Shown: piece by piece, positions 57,397-64,000 of the stretch
Numbering within the stretch: position 1 is the first letter of the stretch
Layout of the letters: each line of letters begins with the position of its first letter
Assembly (NCBI GenBank): GCA_964628055.1
Contig: CAZVNL010000008.1
Location: forward strand, 7,393 to 71,392
Length of the DNA stretch: 64,000 nucleotides
Reading direction: 5' to 3'
Source: CAZBEL01 sp964628055
GTDB taxonomy: Bacteria > Fidelibacterota > Marinisomatia > Marinisomatales > TCS56
Notes under the pieces: model-generated
Seen by the model: the letters and a program-made list of their open reading frames with translations, nothing else
Told to the model about the DNA's origin: nothing
The model's database searches: none
Translations under genes and position numbers: made by a program

Positions 57397-57827
57397 TAAT
57401 TCAGATCTTCTAAATTATAATCAGACTCATCGCGAATATCCCCTTCGTAACGCGAGGCACATTTCGTCTGGAGCATGTCCGCTTCAAACAGGCTATCTTC
57501 GAAAACGCCCTCCACGATAACTTCAGCGCCATCCTTAAACAGGTCCGGGCGACTCCCCTTGTATCGCACCAAGAGGCTAGTATCCCCTTCCTGAAGTTGG
57601 AACGTAACCTCCTGCATATTGGTTTTCGAAATGTTAATGGAACCCTCTTTTACGAGGCCTCCCATGCGGATACGGCCTGCGTCTGTATCCTCTAAAAGGT
57701 CGTGGATGGAGAGGAATTTCACCATGGCCTGATCACTAGAGGGATTGGCGGAGACCCAGAAGATCCAAAAGGCCACCACGACAGCCACACCGACGAGGGC
57801 TATAATGAACTTATTTTGCGATGACAC
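57396..57827 (-). CDS. ccmE: Cytochrome c maturation heme chaperone CcmE, CxxxY type
   Basis: The 143-residue protein has a membrane anchor (FIIALVGVAVVVAFWIFWV) and an OB-fold periplasmic domain with RIRMGGLVKEGS. The heme-binding site reads TKCASRYEGD. Cys123 stands where most CcmE have His, and Tyr127 completes a CxxxY motif. This variant is known from Desulfovibrio and archaea, where heme is bound through the Cys. The tail is acidic. It lies 28 bases after the mutase gene. Confidence 0.93.
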   Translation of the reverse strand: MSSQNKFIIALVGVAVVVAFWIFWVSANPSSDQAMVKFLSIHDLLEDTDAGRIRMGGLVKEGSINISKTNMQEVTFQLQEGDTSLLVRYKGSRPDLFKDGAEVIVEGVFEDSLFEADMLQTKCASRYEGDIRDESDYNLEDLN

Positions 57828-57855
57828 GATAGTGCTCCTTTATGATGGTTGTGAG

Positions 57856-59514
57856 CTAAAAAACGCTGGTTTCCTGCCATTCACCAAAGACGGATTTCAT
57901 GGCGGTAACGATTTCCCCCAGGGTGGCATACGCGCGGGTAGCGATGATAATAGGGGGTATAATATTTTTTCCTTTGGCACACGCCTCGCAAATTTCTTTC
58001 AAAGCCACTTGAACGGCGGTGTTGTCCCGCTGGTTCCTTAATTCTTGCACCGCTTGAACCTGCTTTCGTTCCACTTCCGGTCCAATTTCCAGGATGGGAA
58101 TTTCTAGTTTTTCCTGCTCTTTTTCAAAAGCGTTCACGCCCACTACGAGGCGCGTTTTAGCATCGACCTTTTTTTGATACTCGGTGGCGGCGTGGGCTAT
58201 CTCCCGCTGGAAAAATCCCTGTTGCAAAGCGGGGATAACCCCGCCTATTTCCTTAATCCGGCGAAAGTAATCTTCAGCCTGTTCTTCCAGGCGGTCGGTG
58301 AGACTCTCGATTAACCAAGCCCCCCCCAGGGGATCCGCTACGCTGGCCACGCCCGTTTCGTAGGCGATGAGCTGCTGGGTGCGTAAGGCAATCTCCGCCG
58401 CTTTTTCCGTGGGTAAGGCCAGGGTCTCATCCATGGAATTGGTGTGTAACGATTGGGTGCCTCCCAGCACCGCTGCTAACGCCTGAAAAGCGGTGCGGGA
58501 GATGTTATTTTCCGGTTGTTGGGCGGTGAGGGAACACCCGGCTGTTTGGGTGTGGAAACGTAATTTCCAGGAGCGCGGGTCCTTGGCGCCGTAGGTTTCC
58601 TTCATATGGCGGGCCCAGATTCGTCGCGCGGCCCGGAACTTAGCGATCTCCTCAAAGAAATCCAGGTGGGAATTGAAGAAAAAAGAAAGCCGGGGAGCGA
58701 AATCATCCACCTTTAACCCAGCTTTTACAGCATACTCCACGTAGGTGAAACCGTCGGCCAGGGTAAAGGCTAACTCCTGGGCAGCGGTGGAACCGGCTTC
58801 ACGAATGTGGTAACCGCTGATGGAAATGGTATTGTACTTAGGCAGATGCTCGGTACAGAAAATCATCATGTCAGTGATGACGCGCATGGAAGGTTCGGGG
58901 GGGAAAATCCACTCCTTTTGGGCAATGAATTCCTTCAGGATATCGTTTTGCAAGGTTCCCCGTAGGCGTTCAGAGGGGACGCCTTGTTTCTCGGCCGCTA
59001 CGATGTAAAAGGCCAATAAAATGACCGCCGGACCGTTGATGGTTTGGGAGACGGAGATCTCACCCAGGTCGATGCCCCGGAAGAGAGTTTCCATATCTTT
59101 AAGGGAGGCCACATTTACGCCGCATTTACCCACTTCACCCAGGGAGATGGCATGGTCGGGATCGTAGCCCATGAGGGTGGGCATGTCGTAGGCCACCGAA
59201 AGTCCCGTCTGTCCCTGCTTTAAGAGATAGTGATAGCGTTGGTTCGTCTCTTCGGGAGTACCAAAACCGGAAAACTGGCGCATGGTCCACAGCTTCCCCC
59301 GGTACATGTTGGGATGAATCCCCCGGGTATAAGGGTACTGCCCAGGGAAGCCCAATTTTTCCTGGTAGTCTTCCGCCGGTTCAGGGGGACAATACAATAG
59401 GTCAAGCTGATCCCCGCTAAGGGTATCAAAATTGTAGTCACGGGTAGGGGCCGAGGCTACCTCCTTCCGCCACTGCTTTTCGGCCTCTTTAAAGAGACTC
59501 AACTGTTTGTTCAT
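57856..59514 (-). CDS. Methylmalonyl-CoA mutase family, large (catalytic) subunit
   Basis: The 552-residue protein is the catalytic barrel only, without the B12-binding domain. This is typical of archaeal-type and many bacterial two-gene mutases. Motifs are [71 protein letters not shown] and [19 protein letters not shown]. It interconverts methylmalonyl-CoA and succinyl-CoA, or less likely isobutyryl/butyryl-CoA. The small subunit, the epimerase and the MeaB chaperone are not in the window. It heads the ccm gene run. Confidence 0.88.
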   Translation of the reverse strand: MNKQLSLFKEAEKQWRKEVASAPTRDYNFDTLSGDQLDLLYCPPEPAEDYQEKLGFPGQYPYTRGIHPNMYRGKLWTMRQFSGFGTPEETNQRYHYLLKQGQTGLSVAYDMPTLMGYDPDHAISLGEVGKCGVNVASLKDMETLFRGIDLGEISVSQTINGPAVILLAFYIVAAEKQGVPSERLRGTLQNDILKEFIAQKEWIFPPEPSMRVITDMMIFCTEHLPKYNTISISGYHIREAGSTAAQELAFTLADGFTYVEYAVKAGLKVDDFAPRLSFFFNSHLDFFEEIAKFRAARRIWARHMKETYGAKDPRSWKLRFHTQTAGCSLTAQQPENNISRTAFQALAAVLGGTQSLHTNSMDETLALPTEKAAEIALRTQQLIAYETGVASVADPLGGAWLIESLTDRLEEQAEDYFRRIKEIGGVIPALQQGFFQREIAHAATEYQKKVDAKTRLVVGVNAFEKEQEKLEIPILEIGPEVERKQVQAVQELRNQRDNTAVQVALKEICEACAKGKNIIPPIIIATRAYATLGEIVTAMKSVFGEWQETSVF

Positions 59515-59683
59515 GATGATTAGGCGTAATACGCTTCGAATTGGAACGGGGAAGTTAAGAAAGGCAGAACAATTATTGGACTATTTTAAGTCCCTGAGTG
59601 GAGTTACTCCGATACAACGCCGAGGGAAGCGGAGAGAATCGTTAACCGTTGGTTTAGGCACGTAATTTAAGCAAATAAACGTT

Positions 59684-60556
59684 TTAAGCCGGGGCTGAAG
59701 CGAATAGAAAAGCGTCTATTCTGGTCCAGAACGCCGGGTGATGATGGCAGTCGCTGTGGCCTTTCCCGGGAAGGACCCAGAGCTGGGTGGTTTGGGGATT
59801 TCCGGCATTCTTCAGTTTTTCGCCCTGTTCTACCGGGACGGTTGCGTCTTTATCGCCGTGGATCAACAAGATTCGCGCTTTAGCCTGGTGGATGTTATTT
59901 ACCGGAGCAATACGGTTAAAGTTGATCCCGATTCTAAATTGTAGGTACTGGAAAAACAGCCACACCAGGGGAAAATAGGGAAGGTGTTTTTTTTGAAACT
60001 CTATTTTCATTACGTCCACGGGATGGGCCAGGGCTCCGACGGTGACAACGTATTTAATGCGGGGATCGAAAGCGGCCGCGTGAAGGGCAGCCGCCCCACC
60101 AATGGAAAGACCAACGACTCCAATCTGCTCAGGGTCTACTAAATCTTGTTTTAAAATAAAGTCAACCGCAGCCCGGATATCCTCGGAGAATTTCAACAAA
60201 TTAGGGAATTTATCCGGGTCACTACTGCCGTGATTGCGTAAATCAAACACCAGCAAGTGGTAACCATTAGAATAGAGGTTTTGAATGTAACCCATCATGC
60301 GCTCCACATTCCGACCCCAGCCGTGAACTAAAAGCAAGGTGGGGGTAGCCTGAGTAGTTTTCTCTGGAGCTGGAATCCACCAACCGTACAAACAGCACTT
60401 TTTCTTGGTGGGAAAGCGGACTTCCTGAAACGGGATCCCCAATTTGGCGGGTGTGGTTTCATGGGGCTTTTTGGGGTAGCGATACACATATTGAATAAAT
60501 AGATCTAGCAGACCAAAAAGGACCAGCATACCCAAGAGAATCCAAATGACCATCAT
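59684..60556 (-). CDS. Alpha/beta hydrolase, membrane-anchored
   Basis: The 290-residue protein has an N-terminal membrane helix (4-24) followed by an alpha/beta-hydrolase fold. LLVHGWGRN forms the oxyanion strand. The nucleophile elbow is GLSIGG (S151), the Asp lies in HGDKDATVP and the His in PGKGHSDCHHH, so the triad looks complete. It resembles the YqkD/bacterial acyl-ester hydrolase group, but no substrate can be named. It has its own upstream promoter candidate and is 127 bases after the ABC permease gene. Confidence 0.85.
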   Translation of the reverse strand: MMVIWILLGMLVLFGLLDLFIQYVYRYPKKPHETTPAKLGIPFQEVRFPTKKKCCLYGWWIPAPEKTTQATPTLLLVHGWGRNVERMMGYIQNLYSNGYHLLVFDLRNHGSSDPDKFPNLLKFSEDIRAAVDFILKQDLVDPEQIGVVGLSIGGAAALHAAAFDPRIKYVVTVGALAHPVDVMKIEFQKKHLPYFPLVWLFFQYLQFRIGINFNRIAPVNNIHQAKARILLIHGDKDATVPVEQGEKLKNAGNPQTTQLWVLPGKGHSDCHHHPAFWTRIDAFLFASAPA

Positions 60557-60589
60557 ATGACTTAAAGTCCTTAAGCAATACTGTTTAAA

Positions 60590-60617
60590 TATATAAACTA
60601 CAACGAAATTACCACAA
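60590..60617 (-). promoter_or_regulatory. Candidate promoter for the alpha/beta hydrolase gene
   Basis: On the minus strand TTGTGG (60617-60612) and TATATA (60595-60590) are 16 bases apart in an AT-rich gap, 34 bases before the hydrolase start. Similarity to sigma-70 boxes is fair; no operator is obvious. Confidence 0.4.
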
Positions 60618-60669
60618 TGAAGTGTTTAACAACATGCTATTGTGCATTTGCCCTTTATTTAATAGCCTT

Positions 60670-61431
60670 TCATTCCCAGCGGAAGTAACGGACCGCTAGG
60701 CCGGCACACAAGACCAAGGTAAGCGCCAAAATGCTAATTGCTACCCAATGGGTGCTCCAATTTTCATCAAACCACAGTCCTTGCAAGAGGATGACGGCAT
60801 GGGTCATGGGGAAGATTAAACGAACCTGCTGGAGCCATTCCGGGAACATCTGGGATGGAAAGGCGGCCCCGGACAGGAACATCATGGTGAAAAACAGAAC
60901 CATTCCCACTACCTGAGCAATGCGGGCCGTGGAAGCCAGAGCAGCAACGAGAAACCCCATAGCAGCGAAGGTCAGTGTACTCAACACCCATGCCAGAAAT
61001 ACCATCCCCACCTGTTGCGGGAGCTGTAAATGAAAGATCAGCTTTCCAACCAGGATTAGTAAAAACGTTCCACCCAGCGCGACGAGGATATTCATGGTAA
61101 TCTCGGCACTTAGATAGACCACGGGTTTTAGGGGGGTCGCTTGGTAGCGCCGCAGTATTTTTTGTTCCCGCTCAGCGGCCACTTTGATGGGAATGCTCAT
61201 CAGGCCAATTGTTGCCAGGATAAGGACAATCAGGGCCGGCGTTTCGTAATCAATATAACCCTGGTGGGGGTTAAACTCGGGATTGGGAGTATTCCCAAAA
61301 ATTGCCCCAAATAACAGTAGCAACAAGAGGGGAAATACCAAGGTAAAGAAAAAAGCGATGGGCTCCCGCAGGTAGAGCTTCAACTGCATTTCCGTAAGGG
61401 TGAAAAAGGCACGTTTAAACACTGAACTCAC
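60670..61431 (-). CDS. ABC-2 type exporter permease
   Basis: The 253-residue protein starts at a GTG that overlaps the ATPase gene (GTGA). It has six membrane helices, the ABC-2 segment AAEREQKILRRYQATPLKPVVYL between helices 2 and 3, and FLSGAAFPSQMFPEWLQ after helix 5. It forms an exporter with the upstream ATPase. The DrrB-like group handles lipids, drugs or polyketides. The cargo here is unknown. Confidence 0.9.
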   Translation of the reverse strand: MSSVFKRAFFTLTEMQLKLYLREPIAFFFTLVFPLLLLLLFGAIFGNTPNPEFNPHQGYIDYETPALIVLILATIGLMSIPIKVAAEREQKILRRYQATPLKPVVYLSAEITMNILVALGGTFLLILVGKLIFHLQLPQQVGMVFLAWVLSTLTFAAMGFLVAALASTARIAQVVGMVLFFTMMFLSGAAFPSQMFPEWLQQVRLIFPMTHAVILLQGLWFDENWSTHWVAISILALTLVLCAGLAVRYFRWE

Positions 61432-62342
61432 TCCCGAAGCGTATGACCGGTTAACTTCAGGAAAACGTCCTCCAAATTGGGTTGCTCGGTGCGCAAGTTG
61501 CGAAAGAAAATATGCTCCCTTTCTAAAACGCCTACGACCCCACTTACCAGACGAGCCCCCTTACCTTTTAGGGTAACTACCAATTCGTGCCGTTCAACAG
61601 TGGCAACGCCTTCCACCTCCTTTAACACCGTGAGGGGAAAATCCTGCTCGACTTCAATCCTTATTCGCGTGTAACCTTTTAGGGAGCGGATAAGGTTTTG
61701 GGGAGTATCCAGAGTTAGGAGTTTCCCTTGATCGATAACGGCCACGCGGTGGCATAGATATTCAGCTTCTTCCATGAAGTGGGTTGTGAGTAAGACCGTT
61801 TTCCCCTTATCCCGGAACCCTTTTACCAGTTCCCACATGACATGGCGCGCCTGGGGATCGAGACCCGTAGTCAATTCATCCAGGAAAATCAAACAGGGAT
61901 CGTTCAACAGGGCCAGCACAATGAACAAACGCTGTTTCTGTCCACCAGACAAAGCATCCACATAGGCCTGACGTTTGGTGGACAATCCCATCTGCTCTAC
62001 GAGAGGCTCCCAGGGTACCGGGTGCGGGTAAAATGAACTGAACAGGCGACAAATTTCCTGTACTTTCAAGCGGCCGGGTAATGCTGCCTCCTGCAATTGA
62101 ATGCCCACCTTTTGGCGAAGGGGGTACACGTTGTTCACCGGTTCCAACCCCATCACTCGGAGGGTTCCCCCATCGGGAATTCTCAGCCCTTCCAAACACT
62201 CAATAATGGTCGTTTTCCCGGCTCCGTTGGGACCGATTAGGCCGAAAATTTCACCTTCCTGGATCGAAAAAGAAACACCATCGACAGCTATTACCGAACC
62301 GTACCTTTTTTTTAGTTTTTCTACTTGAACGACTGGCGCCAT
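61428..62342 (-). CDS. ABC exporter ATP-binding protein
   Basis: The 304-residue protein has Walker A GPNGAGKTTIIE, signature LSGGQKQRLFI and Walker B LIFLDELTTGLDPQ. The C-terminal about 80 residues (from LKGYTRIRIEVEQ) are the DrrA/CcmA-type extension of ABC-2 exporters. Note Leu in place of Pro in the usual DEPT (DELT). It is coupled to the permease gene and lies 112 bases after the arginase-family gene. Confidence 0.92.
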   Translation of the reverse strand: MAPVVQVEKLKKRYGSVIAVDGVSFSIQEGEIFGLIGPNGAGKTTIIECLEGLRIPDGGTLRVMGLEPVNNVYPLRQKVGIQLQEAALPGRLKVQEICRLFSSFYPHPVPWEPLVEQMGLSTKRQAYVDALSGGQKQRLFIVLALLNDPCLIFLDELTTGLDPQARHVMWELVKGFRDKGKTVLLTTHFMEEAEYLCHRVAVIDQGKLLTLDTPQNLIRSLKGYTRIRIEVEQDFPLTVLKEVEGVATVERHELVVTLKGKGARLVSGVVGVLEREHIFFRNLRTEQPNLEDVFLKLTGHTLRE

Positions 62343-62454
62343 GAGATCTATCCCGGTGTAAATTAATGAGTCCGGTTTGTGGGATTTAATGAAAATTAAA
62401 CCCTATTGGTTGTATTTGGATAGTAAGTAATTAGAGCCGGGGTAAGCCAGGAGG

Positions 62455-63159
62455 CTAAGGGGATAAAATTGTTTCCAACAGTTTCAAGCACACTTTGGCT
62501 GTTTGTCCCGTTTTATCGTGCTGGGGATTCCAGGTAGAGACGGAGATGGCGACGATTCTATCCAAACCAGACAGGAAACGAAATACCGCTCCCATCTGGG
62601 CTGTGTTAGGGCCGCCGAGCGCCGGATAATCAACCGCCGGGGCCACGGTGGGGTCTAAAACATCCACGTCCAAATGAAGATGAATGGGGTCCGGGGGTAC
62701 AGGATAATTGATCAAATTTTCCACGGCGGTTAGATGGGTAATCTGGGAGGCGCCCAACGCTTGTTCCTCGCCGGCGTCTAAATCGCGGGCATCGGTTAGA
62801 AGGATGCGCTTTTCAAGGGTAGGTCGCAGTCCGAGGGCTTTCGGAATAGTTTGTTCCCCGCGACCCACCAGCATTGCCAGGGGCATACCACCCAAAAAAC
62901 CGCTGGGAGAGGTTTCCCAGGTGTTGAAGTCTCCATGGGCGTCAAACCAGATTAAAAGGGGCTCGACGCCGGCTCGCTGTAACCCCGTAGCTACGCCTAG
63001 GGCAGCACAACAATCCCCCGCGATGCTAACGGGTCGATAGCCACCTCGAGTCACCCTGGTAACTTCCCGCGCCAGGGGCTCGTACAACGCCACCATGCGC
63101 AGTTGCTGGCGACCCTCTGGCAAGGTTGTCTGGTTTATATGCCAGTCGGAGGAGGCCAT
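62455..63159 (-). CDS. Arginase/agmatinase-family protein (N-terminus probably longer)
   Basis: From ATG 63159 the protein has 234 residues. The ureohydrolase metal sites are visible: AGDC (47-50, Cys in place of the usual His), DAHGDFNTW (73-81) and HLDVDVLDP. The Cys variant occurs in a recognised branch of the family, often annotated only as arginase family, so the substrate is uncertain. The frame continues upstream to 63222 with family-like sequence (NRFILTPYFLDKFLPGLEA) but shows TTA where a start codon would be expected. AGGAGGT lies 12 bases before that TTA. Start choice is therefore unresolved, and the gene could be damaged. Confidence 0.8.
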   Translation of the reverse strand: MASSDWHINQTTLPEGRQQLRMVALYEPLAREVTRVTRGGYRPVSIAGDCCAALGVATGLQRAGVEPLLIWFDAHGDFNTWETSPSGFLGGMPLAMLVGRGEQTIPKALGLRPTLEKRILLTDARDLDAGEEQALGASQITHLTAVENLINYPVPPDPIHLHLDVDVLDPTVAPAVDYPALGGPNTAQMGAVFRFLSGLDRIVAISVSTWNPQHDKTGQTAKVCLKLLETILSP

Positions 63160-63275
63160 GGCTTCTAATCCAGGAAGGAATTTATCCAGGAAATAAGGAG
63201 TGAGGATAAACCGGTTTGCTAACGACCTGAACTGACCTCCTGGTTAAGAAACACTTCTGGCTCTGACGATCTCCA

Positions 63276-63298
63276 TTCAAGTTCTTATATCACTTGAA
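63276..63298 (-). promoter_or_regulatory. Extended -10 promoter inside an inverted repeat, upstream of the arginase-family gene
   Basis: TTCAAGT (63276-63282) and ACTTGAA (63292-63298) are a perfect 7-bp inverted repeat with a 9-base spacer. The spacer, read on the minus strand, holds TATAAG, preceded by TGA, which makes an extended -10 box. A protein bound to the repeat would cover the promoter, so this has the layout of a repressor operator. Confidence 0.5.
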
Positions 63299-63566
63299 AA
63301 TATACGCTCTAATTTAAGCGCCTCGCACGACAGGTATCCACAGGAAATTGAATCTACACGGCCAACGGTTAACCGACCGAAACGCGGACCATTAAACCGA
63401 AAAAGCAGTATTTTCCCCTAATAGTATCACTACTGTCCCGTTAAGCCGATTAGAGAATTCTGTAGATAACTTATATTTATAAAGTTAGGCACAGCAAAAA
63501 GATTTTTTGATTTGAACTTACGGATCGTATTATTGTATGATCTTTCTTGCAGAAGGAGGATTATAC
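63299..63566. other. Intergenic region without a recognisable gene
   Basis: I see no convincing coding frame in this stretch. It is AT-rich. It contains TATCCACA (63335-63342), an 8/9 match to a DnaA box, but as a single copy. From about 63540 it runs into the ribosome site (AAGGAGG at 63553-63559) of a decayed transposase start. Confidence 0.5.
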
Positions 63567-63665
63567 ATAAACTTTGGGAAAACAGTATTTTCACTGATAA
63601 TGGAGTTTATCCCCAAATACAAGTTTGATAAACTGGTTTCAAAATACCCTATTGACTCAAATTAA
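63567..63665 (+). pseudogene. IS4-family (DUF4372-type) transposase, N-terminal remnant
   Basis: A 32-codon frame reads NFGKTVFSLIMEFIPKYKF then DKLVSKYPIDSN and stop. This closely follows the N-terminus of IS4-group transposases with a DUF4372 domain (typically TVFSQ.M.FIPKY.FDKLV). The start codon is ATA where ATG is expected, with an intact AAGGAGG 7 bases before it. The rest of the transposase is missing, so this is a dead 5' fragment. The break point is near 63655. Confidence 0.7.
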
Positions 63666-63721
63666 ATGTGACCGAACCACTTTTGATAAATGGTCGTTGC
63701 CTCATAATATATGTAACCGAA
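63666..63721. repeat. Near-identical 11-bp repeats before the second transposase remnant
   Basis: ATGTGACCGAA (63666-63676) and ATGTAACCGAA (63711-63721) match at 10 of 11 bases and are 45 bases apart. They lie just upstream of the second remnant and may be end-binding sites of that insertion sequence. The assignment is an inference. Confidence 0.4.
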
Positions 63722-63740
63722 AAATGGAGGGTACTTTGTT

Positions 63741-63860
63741 ATGGGTAATAAAGCCAAGCGGGAGTATCTGAACGCGATCCGTCCAGATTATATCAACGAA
63801 CGTCTGTCAACCATTTCTCACGCCACCATCGACCGCTTAATGGCCTCCCAAGTACCATAA
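63741..63860 (+). pseudogene. Internally deleted transposase/integrase remnant (ISNCY/IS481-like)
   Basis: The 39-codon frame starts MGNKAKREYLNAIRP and ends with ERLSTISHATIDRLMASQVP. The first part matches the N-terminus (KREYLKAI.P.Y) of a common bacterial transposase group, and the second matches its internal segment (LL.ISPATIDRLL) that normally lies more than 100 residues later. The gene has therefore lost its middle and its catalytic domain, while keeping a GGAGGG ribosome site and an ATG. Confidence 0.65.
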
Positions 63861-63920
63861 ACTAGGGTTTGCCACCACGAAGCCTACACCAGCTCGGCTT
63901 TTTCTCCAAACAGTCTTTGA

Positions 63921-63948
63921 GTTGCACTTACGAGTTGAATTCACGAAT
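63921..63948. repeat. Tandem imperfect 13-bp repeat
   Basis: GAGTTGCACTTAC (63921-63933) is followed directly by GAGTTGAATTCAC (63934-63946) and a third start GA. It lies 60 bases after the transposase remnant and may be part of its right end. Confidence 0.4.
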
Positions 63949-63961
63949 CCTAACTACTCCT

Positions 63962-63985
63962 GTACTTTTCTTTTTAGAAAAGTAC
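63962..63985. repeat. Palindromic REP-like hairpin
   Basis: GTACTTTTCT and AGAAAAGTAC form a perfect 10-bp inverted repeat with a TTTT loop, followed by CAAAAG. Similar GTACTTTT palindromes are common dispersed intergenic repeats in FCB genomes, to my knowledge. The copy number cannot be judged here, as only one is in the window. Confidence 0.5.
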
Positions 63986-64000
63986 CAAAAGAATCGTTGC

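Noticed and set aside
63335..63342. DnaA-box-like TATCCACA, possible origin
   Set aside because: It is a single copy without a cluster, dnaA/dnaN neighbours or an AT-rich unwinding element.

Overview
The window looks like a contiguous stretch of a Gram-negative chromosome from the FCB superphylum, most probably a Marinimicrobia (SAR406/Neomarinimicrobiota)-type lineage. This placement is an inference from gene content, since no 16S gene is present. The supporting features are a PorU-like C25 peptidase next to a PorV-like barrel (type IX secretion), a TamB/TamA pair, LolCDE, a bacterial geranylgeranylglyceryl phosphate synthase, an acidic-tailed ribosomal protein S2, a CxxxY-type CcmE and a class II (B12) ribonucleotide reductase. 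GC content is moderate. All intact genes after base 800 lie on the minus strand, so transcription runs from high to low coordinates.

Layout, from low to high coordinates. 1-800: 3' end of nrdJ (+) and a shared terminator. 801-4453: rplM-rpsI-rpsB-tsf-pyrH-frr translation operon. 4544-7410: pyrR-pyrB-pyrC with a leader-peptide/hairpin region that looks like a PyrR attenuator. 7465-13759: miaA, mutL, a formiminotransferase-cyclodeaminase carrying a C2H2-like zinc finger, a site-2 protease with a tiny membrane partner, and a Xer recombinase. 13761-17921: gmhA, GGGP synthase, gcvH, accC, accB, efp. 18014-21550: TPR lipoprotein, MoxR, DUF58 and BatD-like genes. 21677-29276: tamB-tamA and dnaK. 29411-37721: prfB (with a programmed frameshift), lysS, lolC/E/D and clpC. 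37829-44387: PorU, PorV and a fibronectin-like surface protein. 44584-59514: a long run of genes from an acyl-CoA mutase through a complete-looking cytochrome c maturation set (ccmE-F-I-like-A-B-C-D), an archaeal-type (type II) GAPDH homologue, an MBL hydrolase, metF, tilS, hpt, ftsH, folP and cdaA. 59684-63222: an alpha/beta hydrolase, a two-gene ABC exporter and an arginase-family gene. 63299-64000: an intergenic stretch holding remnants of two different insertion sequences and small repeats.

Most of the content is housekeeping: translation, pyrimidine synthesis, fatty-acid initiation, envelope biogenesis, proteostasis and heme/cytochrome maturation. Many genes overlap by 1-11 bases, which points to translational coupling in long operons. 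The observations most worth a second look are the pyr leader peptide overlapping pyrR, the zinc finger inside FtcD, the histidine-less CcmE in a Ccm set with no CcmG/CcmH nearby, the type II GAPDH homologue, the archaeal-type lipid enzyme, and an arginase gene whose homology runs upstream past any normal start codon. I did not find a CRISPR array, tRNA, rRNA, prophage or an obvious new defence system.
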